A stretch of 64,000 nucleotides of DNA from Myxococcales bacterium (GTDB lineage Bacteria; Myxococcota_A; Polyangia; Polyangiales; Ga0077539), in the NCBI GenBank assembly GCA_016793325.1, contig JAEUKI010000031.1:248001-312000 (forward strand), read 5' to 3'. This document shows, piece by piece, positions 1 to 8,704 of the stretch (within the stretch, counting starts at the first letter, position 1; each line of letters opens with the position of its first letter). Made by a program: the position numbers and the translations under genes. Below the pieces are notes generated by a model. It ran no database searches and was not told where the DNA came from. It was given only the letters and a program-made list of their open reading frames with translations.

Positions 1-728
1 CCAGCGTCGATTCCCTCGGCGGTTTGCTGGACGAACAGCGTTCGCTCGGGGTCGAGCTGGTGCAGCCTCGCGACCGCTTGGCTCGCCTCGAGCGTCTGTC
101 TCGCGGGGTACTTCTTCGGACCCACGAAATCACCCCACGCGCGCCGGCCCCACGCGAACACGTGCACCGCGGGGCGGCCCGAGACAGAGAGCCGCGTGTG
201 GTTGGCCGCGCCCTCGTCGGCGAACTGACCGCCGCCCGGCAGCGCGTCGTGCACGACGAAGCGGCTCGTGTCCGCGAAGATCGCGCGCAACACCTTCGTC
301 GTCGTGTCGGCCTCGATCGCGCGATGGAACATGGCCTGCAAATTTGCAGGCGTCACGTGCAGCTTGTGGTCCTGCGTGTCCGCCGCGGGCGCGACCGTGG
401 CCGCGTTGGCGGTCCACATGGCCGCCGCGCTCGACGCGAGCCTGACGAGGTGAAACGCCTCTCGCGAAGCGCGCGCGAGGACGTGCTCGTCGGACCCCGA
501 GAAGCCCAGCGTTCGCAGCGCGCGAAGAGAGGGGCGCGGGTGCGGCGGGAGCACGCCCTGACCGATCCCGAGCCCGTGGACGAAGCGCATCTTCGCGAGG
601 CCCTGGAGCGCGGCCTCGCGCGGGTTGCTCACTTGGCCTTCGTTGATGGTGCTCGCGACGTTTCCCGGCGCGAGTCCCCCGTAATTGTGCGTCGGGCCTA
701 CGAGGCCGTCGAAATTGAACTCGCGCAT
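1..728 (-). CDS. astB: N-succinylarginine dihydrolase (5' part, cut by window edge)
   Basis: Second step of the arginine succinyltransferase pathway: hydrolyses N2-succinylarginine to N2-succinylornithine, ammonia and CO2 in the cytoplasm. The first 242 codons are visible and open into the window edge. The start reads NFDGLVGPTHNYGGL, then NVAST and VSNPREAALQGLAKM. Later come MWTANAATVAPAADT and DEGAANHTRL, the latter holding the family catalytic Glu, and finally YPARQTLEASQAVARL. All are AstB signatures. The catalytic Cys and most of the C-terminal half (family about 440 residues) lie outside the window. The ATG at 726-728 has a GAGG about eight bases upstream. It follows the acyltransferase stop by 19 bases on the same strand, so the two may be co-transcribed. 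The usual astA/astD neighbours are not visible here. Confidence 0.93.
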   Translation of the reverse strand, partial: MREFNFDGLVGPTHNYGGLAPGNVASTINEGQVSNPREAALQGLAKMRFVHGLGIGQGVLPPHPRPSLRALRTLGFSGSDEHVLARASREAFHLVRLASSAAAMWTANAATVAPAADTQDHKLHVTPANLQAMFHRAIEADTTTKVLRAIFADTSRFVVHDALPGGGQFADEGAANHTRLSVSGRPAVHVFAWGRRAWGDFVGPKKYPARQTLEASQAVARLHQLDPERTLFVQQTAEGIDA

Positions 729-747
729 GCAGTGAGCCTCGAAGGGC

Positions 748-1662
748 TCAGAGCGTAGCGCTCGCGGCGTTGGGCGAGAACAACCGATCGAGCTCCGCGG
801 CGTTGGGCGCCGTCTCGAAGCGCGGCGCGGGACCCGGGAGCGGGAGCCCGTCGCGCACGCGTCGATCGTAGTCGCGCTGGCCGAGTCGCATGATCGACAG
901 GCGCAGATAGTCGGCCATCGCGCGATAGGCCTCGGGGCCCTTCGGCATCGAGCAGCGCTCGGCGAGGTCGATCGGCGCGCCGAAGGTGATCGTGACGGGC
1001 TGGCCCGTTCCGTCGAAATTGCTGCGGACCTGCGTCGCGAGGTCGCTCTGCAGCCCGATGATGAAGCAGGGAATCACCACGGGCTTCGCGTGGTAGATGA
1101 TCTCGCCGATGCCCGCGTTCGCCGGCAAGAGCGTGTAGGGCTCGGCGCCTTTGTTTCGCGTGCCTTCGGGGTGGTAGCCGATGAGCGTCCCCGGCGTGCC
1201 CGCGGCCTCGGTGATGAAGTCCACGGTGTAGCGGTTGAAGGCCTTGCGCTCTTTCTCGCGAAGAACCGGCGGATACATCGCCATCGCCGACATGATCGCG
1301 TTGACGAGCACGCCGTCGGGTCGCTCGTAGAAGTACGCAGACCGCACCGGAAAGAACATCCGATCGACCCAGTCCGTGCTGCGCAACACGACGCTCGAGA
1401 TCACGTAGAAATCGAACATCGTCAGGTGGTTGCACACGAACACCACGCCGCGCGAACGATCGATGTCGCGCACGTGTTGGAGACCGTCGACCCGCGTGAG
1501 GTTGTTGGTCGACAGGTAGACCCACATCTTACCCACCGAGTCGAGGAAGCGATGACCGTGCTTCTTCCACTTGGGGTCGCGATTGGCCTTGTCGGCGATG
1601 CGAAACGCGAGCTTCTCGAAGCCGCGAAGCTGGCTCAGCTCTTCTTCCGTCGGTTGCCGCAT
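748..1662 (-). CDS. PlsC-like 1-acyl-sn-glycerol-3-phosphate acyltransferase family protein
   Basis: Membrane-associated lysophospholipid acyltransferase superfamily (LPLAT/PlsC), which moves acyl groups to glycerol-phosphate lipids or related acceptors. The 304-residue product has the catalytic block NHLTMFD (H79 and D84, the HX4D motif) and the phosphate-binding block PEGTR at 165-169. These are the two diagnostic motifs at roughly normal spacing. A long stretch between them (residues 90-160) contains hydrophobic patches. The exact acyl acceptor cannot be told from sequence; it is not obviously the housekeeping PlsC. The gene precedes astB on the same strand with a 19-base gap. Confidence 0.85.
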   Translation of the reverse strand: MRQPTEEELSQLRGFEKLAFRIADKANRDPKWKKHGHRFLDSVGKMWVYLSTNNLTRVDGLQHVRDIDRSRGVVFVCNHLTMFDFYVISSVVLRSTDWVDRMFFPVRSAYFYERPDGVLVNAIMSAMAMYPPVLREKERKAFNRYTVDFITEAAGTPGTLIGYHPEGTRNKGAEPYTLLPANAGIGEIIYHAKPVVIPCFIIGLQSDLATQVRSNFDGTGQPVTITFGAPIDLAERCSMPKGPEAYRAMADYLRLSIMRLGQRDYDRRVRDGLPLPGPAPRFETAPNAAELDRLFSPNAASATL

Positions 1663-1680
1663 GACAGATCGGTGACACTA

Positions 1681-1723
1681 CAGCGACCGGACGGAGAGAG
1701 TAAACTACCCCGAGCGGTCGCTG
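1681..1723. promoter_or_regulatory. Inverted repeat upstream of the acyltransferase gene
   Basis: Two perfect 9-base arms (CAGCGACCG at 1681-1689 and CGGTCGCTG at 1715-1723) flank a 25-base A/G-richer spacer. It lies between the end of the lipoprotein gene (stop 1753) and the start of the acyltransferase gene (1662), both on the minus strand. Read on that strand a TTTACT and a TGTAGT sit 16 bases apart, so this may be a promoter with an operator. The alternative is a weak terminator of the upstream gene. Confidence 0.3.
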
Positions 1724-1752
1724 TTTCCCCGGTCAGGATTCTCGGGGCTGTG

Positions 1753-3051
1753 TCAGCAGATGGGCGGGCACGAGGCCGGGCTGAGCACGCACGCGCCGCG
1801 GCAGCAAATCCTACTCCCTGGGCACGCGAAGCCGCACGCGCCGCAGTTCGCCGAGCTCGACGAGATGTCGGTCTCGTAGCCGTTGGTGGGATTGCGGTCG
1901 CAGTCCGCGCGACCCGAGCCATCGCACGCAGCGCCTACGGTGCAGCCCTGAGGCGCGCAGTACGGAGTGTCCGACGGGTAGGCCGGGCACACGTAGCCGC
2001 ACGCGCGGCAATTGTTCGTGTCGGTCGACAAGTTCGCGCAGTAGCTACCGCACGAGACCGCGGGCGAAGCGCAAGACACGCACGAGCCCAGCCGACACGC
2101 CGCGTTGCTCCCGCAGACCGTCCCGCAGCGACCACAATTGCTGGGGTCCGCGGTGATGTTGGCCTCGCACCCGTTGCTCGCGATGAGGTCGCAGTTTGCG
2201 AAGCCAGCGTTGCAGCTCGAGATCCCGCACGCGCCCGACGAGCAGCTCGCCGTCGCGTTGGCCGGAGCGCACACGCGCCCGCACCCGCCGCAGTGGCTCG
2301 TGTTGCTCAGCGTGTTGACCTCGCAGCCGTTGGAGGCGGCGCCGTCGCAGTTGCTGAAGCCCGTCGCGCACAAGCCGATCGCGCACGATCCGGCGACGCA
2401 CGTCGAGCTCGCGTTGGCGAGCGCGCACACGCGTCCGCAGGCGCCGCAGTGGTTCGTGTTGGTGTTGGTGTCGACCTCGCAGCCGTTGGACGCGACGCCA
2501 TCGCAGTCCGCGAAGCCAGGATTGCAACCGGCGATCGCGCACGCGCCCGCGGTGCACGTGACGAGCGCGTTTGGAAGCGCGCAGACGCGACCGCAGCCGC
2601 CGCAGTGGCTTCGGTTCGTGCGGGTGTCCACGCAAGCGCCCGAGCACAACACGAGCGGCGAGGTGCAGCTCGCAGAGTCGAGGATGCCTGTGTCGACCCC
2701 CGTGTCTCGACCGGTGTCGACGCCGGTGTCGCGACCCGTATCGACGCCCGTATCGACGCCCGTGTCGCGGCCCGTGTCGACGCCGGTGTCCATGCTCGCG
2801 TCGGCGCCCGAGCTCGTCCCGGAGTCCGACGGCGAATCGATCGACGAGTCGGGCAGCGATGAGTCGTCTTGAATTCCTGTGTCGCTTGGCGCGTCCTCGC
2901 GCGCGCTGTCCATCGTCGGGGCGTCGGTCGTCGGGGCGTCGGACGACGCGCTGTCCGATGGGGCGTCGCTGCCTCCGTCGCGGGACGGGATCGTGGTGCA
3001 AGCCACGAGCAACGTCGCAGTCGTGGCGAAGGAGAGCAGTCGAAGGTTCAT
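1753..3051 (-). CDS. Cys-rich secreted lipoprotein with DTG repeats
   Basis: Predicted 432-residue lipoprotein of unknown function. The ATG at 3049-3051 gives a signal peptide ending in lipobox LVAC (C18); the open frame runs further upstream but lacks a signal peptide there. After C18 comes a Ser/Asp/Thr linker (to about residue 130) that ends in a regular DTGVDTGRDTG tandem. Then follow repeats of about 47 residues of the form CxGxCVDTRTNxxHCGGCGxVC. The even, regularly spaced Cys residues suggest a disulfide-rich or metal-binding surface protein. The hydrolase gene lies 35 bases upstream on the same strand. Related Cys modules occur in the products at 52427-54400 and 55734-58808. Confidence 0.85.
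   Translation of the reverse strand: MNLRLLSFATTATLLVACTTIPSRDGGSDAPSDSASSDAPTTDAPTMDSAREDAPSDTGIQDDSSLPDSSIDSPSDSGTSSGADASMDTGVDTGRDTGVDTGVDTGRDTGVDTGRDTGVDTGILDSASCTSPLVLCSGACVDTRTNRSHCGGCGRVCALPNALVTCTAGACAIAGCNPGFADCDGVASNGCEVDTNTNTNHCGACGRVCALANASSTCVAGSCAIGLCATGFSNCDGAASNGCEVNTLSNTSHCGGCGRVCAPANATASCSSGACGISSCNAGFANCDLIASNGCEANITADPSNCGRCGTVCGSNAACRLGSCVSCASPAVSCGSYCANLSTDTNNCRACGYVCPAYPSDTPYCAPQGCTVGAACDGSGRADCDRNPTNGYETDISSSSANCGACGFACPGSRICCRGACVLSPASCPPIC
2689..2790. repeat. Coding tandem repeat (12-base units, DTGVDTG/DTGRDTG)
   Basis: Successive 12-base units built on GTGTCGACGCCC/GTGTCGCGACCC encode the Asp-Thr-Gly linker of the lipoprotein. Units differ mostly at synonymous positions or by Val/Arg, so the array has diverged but could still gain or lose units by slippage without a frameshift. 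Confidence 0.75.
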
Positions 3052-3086
3052 TCTGCAAATGTACAAGCAAGCGCGCGTAGTGCGCG

Positions 3087-4184
3087 TCACAATGATCGTC
3101 GATCGAGCCACTGGGCGACGGGGGTGAACACGTCCGAGACGGCGTCGCGGCCGAGGATGAGGTCGAGGTGGTCGTAGTCGTGTCGTGTGCCGAAGCGGGC
3201 GCCGACTTGGAGCGTCTCGACGGGGGCCGTGATTCGTTCGGCGGCTTCGAGCACGGCGGTCGGCGGCGCGAGTCGATCGTGCGAACCGGCCACGATGAAC
3301 GTCGGAACGGTGATCGACGCGAGTCCGTCGAGGTAGTCGAAGCGGCCGTCGTTGCTGTCGAAGGTCCCCGCGCGGAGCCAGCGGACGAATTGCTTGGAGA
3401 CGCCCGAGGGGACGTCCGCGAGCGTGTTGGCCATCATGCGGCGAATCCAGCGGCCGTTGTAGTGCTCGCCGCGCAGTCCGCGCGAGAGCGCCCGCGGGAC
3501 GCCGGGCCACACGAGCGGCGCGGCGACGAGCGCGAGCCATCGAAACGGCGTTCGCGCCAGCGACAAGAACGGCGAAAGCAGCAGCGGAAACGTCGCGAAC
3601 GCGCGCGCCGCCGGGTGCTCGGAGAAGCGCACCGGCGAGCCGATCGTGGCGAGGCGCCGAACGCCCGCGCCCCGACGCGCGCCGAGAAACGCGTACGCGA
3701 GCATTCCGCCCATCGAGAAGCCGACCCAGTCGACCTCGTTCGCGCCGGTCTTTTCGCGGACGAACGCGAGCGCCGCAGGGACGTCGTGCGTCGCGTAGTC
3801 GTCGAAGCTCGCCTTCGCGATCGCCGTGGGTGGCGCTGCGTCCGCGCTGCCTCGGAGCTCCAAGAGCCACACGTCTCGGCCGCGCTCGGCGAACGCGACG
3901 GCGAACGAGCGCTTCTCGTGCAGCGCGAACGCGCGTCGATTCATCGCGAGCCCGTGGCAGAGCACGACCGGCGGGAGCCCTCGCGGCTCGCCTCGCGGGC
4001 GAATCCGAGACAGAACGATCGTGGCGCCGTCCTCCGTCGCGACGTCGTAGCTCTCGTCGAAGAACGCTCGCACGCGAAACACCCGCGCGCTGAGCGCGAC
4101 CCACGCCCACAAGAACGCGACCGTCGCCGCGAGCAACGCGAGCGTCGCGAGCAAGAACGACACGCCGGGCGACAGGGGGTGCAT
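3087..4184 (-). CDS. Alpha/beta-fold hydrolase with N-terminal membrane anchor
   Basis: Predicted esterase- or lipase-like hydrolase of 365 residues. Residues 9-32 form a hydrophobic anchor. CHG at 76-78 is the oxyanion HG motif, GFSMG at 155-159 gives nucleophile S157, a GSHDRLAPP segment near 310 supplies the acid, and YDHLD near 345 supplies the His. The layout resembles the lysosomal acid lipase/AB-hydrolase-1 group. The start chosen (ATG 4182-4184) puts the membrane segment at the N-terminus; the longer open frame upstream is Arg-rich and out of character. It is divergent from msrA. Substrate unknown. Confidence 0.82.
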   Translation of the reverse strand: MHPLSPGVSFLLATLALLAATVAFLWAWVALSARVFRVRAFFDESYDVATEDGATIVLSRIRPRGEPRGLPPVVLCHGLAMNRRAFALHEKRSFAVAFAERGRDVWLLELRGSADAAPPTAIAKASFDDYATHDVPAALAFVREKTGANEVDWVGFSMGGMLAYAFLGARRGAGVRRLATIGSPVRFSEHPAARAFATFPLLLSPFLSLARTPFRWLALVAAPLVWPGVPRALSRGLRGEHYNGRWIRRMMANTLADVPSGVSKQFVRWLRAGTFDSNDGRFDYLDGLASITVPTFIVAGSHDRLAPPTAVLEAAERITAPVETLQVGARFGTRHDYDHLDLILGRDAVSDVFTPVAQWLDRRSL

Positions 4185-4338
4185 CGCCAACGACGTTGCG
4201 CGGAGGTGCTGGCGGACCGCAAGCGAAAGCTGCGTAACCGACGAGCGCCGCGCGCAGTACACCGGGTGCCATTCGGCGGCGTTGGCGCTATGCGTTTGCG
4301 CCGAGCGCCTGACCCGCCGCGCTGCGGCAGTACTCCAC

Positions 4339-4343
4339 GGAGG
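4339..4343 (+). promoter_or_regulatory. Strong Shine-Dalgarno of msrA
   Basis: GGAGGTGATC sits just before the ATG at 4350 and is an almost full complement of the 16S rRNA tail. It fixes the msrA start even though that start adds a poorly conserved N-terminal extension. Confidence 0.7.
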
Positions 4344-4349
4344 TGATCG

Positions 4350-4997
4350 ATGTTCTTCTTCGCGAATCCGAGCGCGATGCGTATGCCCTCTCCCCAAGAT
4401 GCCCTTCCGGGACGCGCCGAGCGCATGGCCGTCGCGCCCGCGCACGTGGTGCTCGGGACGCCGATGACGCCGCCGTTTCCGCCGGGCTTCGAACAGGCGT
4501 ACTTCGGGATGGGCTGCTTCTGGGGCGCGGAGAAGCGCTTCTGGTCGCTGCCGGGCGTGTTCACGACGGCGGTGGGCTACTCTGCGGGCTACACGCCCAA
4601 CGCGGACTACGAAGAGGTGTGCTCGGGGCAGACGGGACACGCGGAGGTCGTGCTGGTCGTGTGGGATCCCGCGAAGACCTCGTTCGCGAAGCTGCTCGAG
4701 ACGTTTTGGGAGAGCCACGATCCGACGACGCCCAATCGTCAGGGCAATGACATCGGGACGCAGTACCGCTCGGGCATCTACTGCGACGCTGGGCACAAGG
4801 CGATCGCGGAGCGCTCGCGCGACGCGTACCAACGCGCGCTCACCGCAGCGGGAAAGCGCTCGATCGTCACGGAGATCGCCGAGCGCGGGCCCTTCTACTA
4901 CGCCGAGGACTACCACCAGCAGTACTTGTTCAAGAACCCCAACGGGTACTGCGGCCTCGGCGGGACGGGCGTCTCGTGCCCCACCGGGATCTTGTAG
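4350..4997 (+). CDS. msrA: Peptide-methionine (S)-S-oxide reductase
   Basis: Reduces the S-epimer of methionine sulfoxide in proteins and free methionine, protecting against oxidants. The 215-residue product has the catalytic motif GCFWG with C56, then [39 protein letters not shown] and [12 protein letters not shown], all MsrA hallmarks. Two further Cys near the C-terminus (in [12 protein letters not shown]) are placed to act as recycling Cys. The first 45 or so residues lie before the conserved core and look like an extension, but the start is supported by a very strong ribosome binding site. Monocistronic, divergent from the hydrolase gene. Confidence 0.96.
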   Translation: MFFFANPSAMRMPSPQDALPGRAERMAVAPAHVVLGTPMTPPFPPGFEQAYFGMGCFWGAEKRFWSLPGVFTTAVGYSAGYTPNADYEEVCSGQTGHAEVVLVVWDPAKTSFAKLLETFWESHDPTTPNRQGNDIGTQYRSGIYCDAGHKAIAERSRDAYQRALTAAGKRSIVTEIAERGPFYYAEDYHQQYLFKNPNGYCGLGGTGVSCPTGIL

Positions 4998-5003
4998 CGC
5001 GCA

Positions 5004-5378
5004 TCAGCGCGGCTCTGTGCGCTGAGCGAGTCGCGCGCGGGGGACGTCGATCGCGCGCGCTTGCTCGCAGCCGCGGCTCCCTTGCTCGAACGCGCGGCAC
5101 GCGTCGGGGCGTGATTCGTACACCGTGCAATGGAACGTCATGGCGGTCACGCCGTCGGGACCGACGGTCGCACCGACGGCCAGCGCCGAACAATGACCGT
5201 CGGTCATCCTGAGAAACCACTGGGAATCGCGCTCGACGCCGACGAGCTCCAGCGATGGTCCGAGGCGCTCGCGGTCGACGCTCCAGAGCTCGATGTACCG
5301 AGGGTCGTCGTTGAAGCAACACGCGCCGCACGCGGTACAATCGAGCGATCGTGGTTTGCCGCGCTGTGCGGAGGCCAT
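5004..5378 (-). CDS. YkgJ family cysteine cluster protein
   Basis: Small 124-residue protein with an N-terminal CTACGACC cluster (CxxCxxCC) and further Cys in DGHCSAL, FHCTVYESRPDACR and GSRGC. This arrangement fits the YkgJ/UPF0153 family, thought to bind a zinc or Fe-S centre; the function is unknown. I start it at the ATG of 5376-5378; a TTG at 5400-5402 would add eight residues and overlap the divergent start at 5405. It ends six bases from the convergent msrA stop. Confidence 0.8.
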   Translation of the reverse strand: MASAQRGKPRSLDCTACGACCFNDDPRYIELWSVDRERLGPSLELVGVERDSQWFLRMTDGHCSALAVGATVGPDGVTAMTFHCTVYESRPDACRAFEQGSRGCEQARAIDVPRARLAQRTEPR

Positions 5379-5404
5379 GCGTGTTCGAACAAGGTAGCGC
5401 AAAG

Positions 5405-5878
5405 ATGAACGGTCCGAGCGGTCCGCCGCGACGCATGTCCAGCAGCTCTTCCGCCGGGATCGGCGCGCAGCGCTTGATCGGCAAGCACCGCGTGCTCTTT
5501 ACGCCCCCGGACCTCACGAGGATCTTTCTTCACGGCGTGCTCGCGTACGACGAGGCGCTCGCGATTACGGCCTTCGAGCAGGCGTTTGTCTCGACCGCGA
5601 CGCTGATCGAACTCGGCGACGGCGCGGTGGTCGACACGCCCGTGCGGCATCACTGGGTGCAGAGCGGGACGGGGCTCGCCGTCGATCGTCCGACCGTGGT
5701 GTACGGCGGGAGCGCGAGCGTCCGCGCGTCCTTCGAGCTCGTGCTCACAGCGATCGACGGGACGCTCGCCGGTGAGCGACGGTTTCCTGTGGCGATCGTC
5801 GAGAGCGAGCGCGAGGCCTTGTTCGAGCTGACGATCCTGCGGACCCGCCTCGCGCGCGACAGCATCTTGCCTCGGTAA
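5405..5878 (+). CDS. Hypothetical protein
   Basis: A 157-residue soluble protein that I do not recognise. After a Ser-rich start, residues 30-150 alternate short hydrophobic strands and helices (RIFLHGVLAYDEAL, TATLIELGDG, FPVAIVESEREALFE). This is loosely reminiscent of STAS-like or CheY-like small alpha/beta domains, but I see no diagnostic motif. Codon usage matches the neighbours, so it is likely a real gene. It is divergent from the YkgJ gene with 26 bases between the chosen starts and converges on the lipoprotein-like gene ending at 5904. Confidence 0.6.
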   Translation: MNGPSGPPRRMSSSSSAGIGAQRLIGKHRVLFTPPDLTRIFLHGVLAYDEALAITAFEQAFVSTATLIELGDGAVVDTPVRHHWVQSGTGLAVDRPTVVYGGSASVRASFELVLTAIDGTLAGERRFPVAIVESEREALFELTILRTRLARDSILPR

Positions 5879-5903
5879 TTTGCAGACGAATCAGCGGGTG
5901 GCC

Positions 5904-7088
5904 TCACGGCTCGTCGAGGTCGGCGCCCGCGTCCGCGGCCCGCGGTCGGCTCGCGCCTTCGCGCGCCTCGCGGTCGGAGACGACGTCTCGCACGAAGCTC
6001 GTGAACGTCGCGCGAACGTTCACCGCGCGACCCGAACACGCGCCGCGCGCGGTGATCACCCCAGAGATTTCGTGGCCGATTTCGCGGGACGCGTGGCCGT
6101 ACTCGACGGTGCCCGCGACCTGGCCCTCTGGGCTCTCGATCACGCGGCCGCCGGGCAGGACGATGCGCATGCGCGTGACGCTCCCGCGGCGCGCTTCGCT
6201 GAGCGTGAGCTCGAAGCCTGCCGCTGCGCTCACGGCGTCGAGCGCGAACGCCGTCGGCGAGGGCCAACGCCTTCGCGGATCGACGAGCACGATCGCCCGC
6301 GAGTCCGTGACGTACGCGCCGCGCCCGAACCCGTCTGCGTCGACCGTCGTGGCTCCCTCTCGGCCGTCTACCCACGTGAGCTCGATGCGCATGCGACCGG
6401 GCGCGGGCTGCGGCTTGGCCTCGTGCGGGATCGCCTCCGCGAGCGCTTCGACGTCGGCCACGCATCGCGCGCGCAAGGGGCCGGGCATCGCGCGACAACG
6501 CGCAGGGTCGCGCTCGGCGATCGCGCGACACCATTCGTTGAACGCGCCGCCCGACGAGGGGCACGCGCTGTACCTCCGTCGCGCGAGCGCGGCGCACATC
6601 GGGTCGGGGCCGGGCTCGTCGACCGCGAACGGGCAGAGGGCTCGATCGCCGCGCGCGACGGCCACACGAAAGCGACACGCGGTCGCGAGCTGTCGCAGTT
6701 GAACGGGCTCGCACAGCGACGGATCACGCAGCGAGAGCGCGAACGAGAGCCGACAGCTGTCCTCGGCGAACGCGCCGTAGCTCATCACGCCGAGCGCCGC
6801 GGTGAGCTCTTGGCTGAGCGACTCGCGCGCGCGCCGCACGCACGCCGCGAGCGGCCCCGAGAGCGTTGATTGTGTGGGCTCGAGCGAGGGCTCGCCGCCG
6901 TCGTCACCCGCGGGGACGCCGAAGATCGGCTGCAGCGCTGGCGGAACGGCTCCGAGCCCCGGTATCGCGCGCCGCGTCGTCGAGGCGTCGCGCCGCGGTG
7001 CCGGCGGAGGCCCAGCGCGTTCGCAGCGCGCGGACGCGAGCGCGAAGAGCGCTGCGACGAGCCTCGCGCTCGCGGGACGTACGTGCAT
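5904..7088 (-). CDS. Secreted hypothetical protein
   Basis: Predicted 394-residue exported protein with an N-terminal signal segment (ARLVAALFALASARC); the lipobox is poor because Arg precedes the Cys. The middle (about residues 90-215) has paired Cys in short helical blocks, such as DPSLCEP, ACRFRVA, DPMCAALARRRYSAC and RDPARCRAM. This resembles a small Cys-containing helical repeat. The C-terminal 150 residues are beta-rich and end in an Asp/Ala tail. I do not recognise the family. The ATG at 7086-7088 is chosen because it begins the signal peptide. It is divergent from the histidine phosphatase gene. Confidence 0.7.
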   Translation of the reverse strand: MHVRPASARLVAALFALASARCERAGPPPAPRRDASTTRRAIPGLGAVPPALQPIFGVPAGDDGGEPSLEPTQSTLSGPLAACVRRARESLSQELTAALGVMSYGAFAEDSCRLSFALSLRDPSLCEPVQLRQLATACRFRVAVARGDRALCPFAVDEPGPDPMCAALARRRYSACPSSGGAFNEWCRAIAERDPARCRAMPGPLRARCVADVEALAEAIPHEAKPQPAPGRMRIELTWVDGREGATTVDADGFGRGAYVTDSRAIVLVDPRRRWPSPTAFALDAVSAAAGFELTLSEARRGSVTRMRIVLPGGRVIESPEGQVAGTVEYGHASREIGHEISGVITARGACSGRAVNVRATFTSFVRDVVSDREAREGASRPRAADAGADLDEP

Positions 7089-7192
7089 CTCGCGCGGAGT
7101 GTAGCCCCGCTGTGGGGCGACAGGGGGGGCTCGGCTCGCGTGGCGCTCGATCGCCGCGCTGCGCCGCGCCGCTGCGTGCAACACTCCCTTCG

Positions 7193-7831
7193 ATGCAACC
7201 GCCGAACGACTCATCGTCGCAGCGCCGACCGCGCGCGCTCATTCTCGTTCGTCACGGCGAGAGCGAGCGCAACGCCGACGGGATCGAGCGCGAGGCGGAC
7301 AGCGACTCGCCGTTGACCGATCGGGGGAGGGGGCAGGCGTCGGCGCTCGCGCGATGGATGACACAACAATTCGAGTCGCGAGCGATTTCGCTGCGTTCGA
7401 GCCCGTCGCGCAGGTGCCTCGAGACCGCCGAGACCGTCGCGCGACGGCTGCGGTCCGCGGTCGTAGTGGACGAAGACCTCCGTGAACCCGCGGCGAAGGA
7501 GCCCACGATGGTCGCGAGCGCCGAGGAGGCCCAGGCGATGCTCGACGCGGTCACCTCAGGGGGCGCGCGGCCGCCGCGAACACCCACAGAGACCCACGCA
7601 GCGCTCGTGGCCAGGCTGCGCGGCGCGCTGGATCGGGCCCTCGGTGAAAGCGCGGACACGGTGGTGCTCGTGTCCCACTTCGTGACGCTGAACGTGCTGC
7701 TGCGGTTGCTGATCGAGCCGGATTCTCCCCGCGCGGGCATGTGGGTGCGGCTCGACAACGCGAGCGTGACGCGGGTCGAAGTGGACGGCTCGGGCGGGGT
7801 GATGTTGGGCTTCGTCAACCGGGTCGTTTGA
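7193..7831 (+). CDS. Histidine phosphatase family protein
   Basis: Phosphoglycerate-mutase-like phosphatase of 212 residues. The family uses a phospho-histidine intermediate: here LVRHGESERN with H21 is the nucleophile loop, and the SHFVTLN segment near residue 162 supplies the second catalytic His. Arg residues in SSPSRRCLETAET complete the phosphate pocket. Such proteins act on small phosphoesters or protein tails (CobC, SixA and GpmB types); the substrate cannot be set from sequence. The start is the ATG at 7193, 100 bases upstream of which the divergent secreted-protein gene begins. Confidence 0.9.
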   Translation: MQPPNDSSSQRRPRALILVRHGESERNADGIEREADSDSPLTDRGRGQASALARWMTQQFESRAISLRSSPSRRCLETAETVARRLRSAVVVDEDLREPAAKEPTMVASAEEAQAMLDAVTSGGARPPRTPTETHAALVARLRGALDRALGESADTVVLVSHFVTLNVLLRLLIEPDSPRAGMWVRLDNASVTRVEVDGSGGVMLGFVNRVV

Positions 7832-7895
7832 GCGTCGCTCCGCGGGAACTCTCCCTAGCTAACGAGGGGCGCGTGGCGATAGGCTCACGGAGACG

Positions 7896-8546
7896 ATGTC
7901 GAGCAGCGGTGACTCTTTGTTTGCGCGCTTCGGGCGCGTGTTTCCCGCGGGGTCTGTGATCTTTCGCGAGGGCGAGTCGGGGCAGCACATGTTCGTGCTG
8001 CAGAGCGGTCGCGTGCGGATCACCAAGGATCACCCGCAGGGCGCGCGCACGCTGGCCGTGTTGGGCGCTGGCGAGTTCTTCGGCGAGATGGCGATCTTGA
8101 ACGACAAGCCTCGGACCGCGACGGCGGACGCGCTCGACGAAGTGCGCGCGCTCGTGCTCGACGCGAAGATGTTCGAGGCGATGGTCGTGGGCAACACGGA
8201 GATCGCCGTGCGGCTCATCAAGAAGCTCTCGCGCAGGCTCGACAGCGCCAACACGCTGATCGAGATCTTGCTCGAACAAGACCCGCGCGTTCGCGTGATC
8301 CTGGGGCTCTCCCGCGTCGCCGAAGAGTTCGGGACGCAGACCGAGGGCGGGGTGTTCGTTCCGACGACGACCGAGGAGCTCGCGGCGCAGATCGGCCTCG
8401 ACGAAGTGAAGGTCATCGAGGTGATGACGCGATTGACGCGGCTGCGAATCCTCCATCCCGTAGACACGGGCGGCTGGGTGATCCGCGATCCGTCGAGGCT
8501 CCAAGAGTTTCTCGAGTTCTTGGAGATGCGCGATCGCGCGGATTGA
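7896..8546 (+). CDS. Crp/Fnr-family transcription regulator
   Basis: 216-residue regulator with an N-terminal cyclic-nucleotide-binding fold (about 14-120: FPAGSVIFREGESGQHMFVL, then GEFFGEMAILND with a following RTATADAL in the phosphate-binding cassette). A dimer helix follows (121-150), then a C-terminal winged helix with TTEELAAQIGLDEVKVIEVMTRL as the helix-turn-helix. No Cys cluster for an FNR Fe-S centre is present, so it is likely a cNMP- or effector-responsive member. It follows the histidine phosphatase by 64 bases on the same strand. Targets unknown. Confidence 0.9.
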   Translation: MSSSGDSLFARFGRVFPAGSVIFREGESGQHMFVLQSGRVRITKDHPQGARTLAVLGAGEFFGEMAILNDKPRTATADALDEVRALVLDAKMFEAMVVGNTEIAVRLIKKLSRRLDSANTLIEILLEQDPRVRVILGLSRVAEEFGTQTEGGVFVPTTTEELAAQIGLDEVKVIEVMTRLTRLRILHPVDTGGWVIRDPSRLQEFLEFLEMRDRAD

Positions 8547-8704
8547 GCGCAGCGATCGCCCCGCAAACAGCTTCGCAGGGACGCAAGGATTTCACAGGCG
8601 CGACGGGGCGGCGGGCGGCGAAGCGCTGGGCGTTTCGAAGGTGAGCAGCTAGTTTGCAGTTGGCCGGGGCGTTGCACCACACTGACGCTCGGACGCGCGC
8701 CACC

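Noticed and set aside
1090..2862. 590-residue plus-strand open frame
   Set aside because: Antisense to the acyltransferase and lipoprotein genes; dominated by Ala, Arg and Val runs with no domain and no start-site signal. It is a by-product of high GC.
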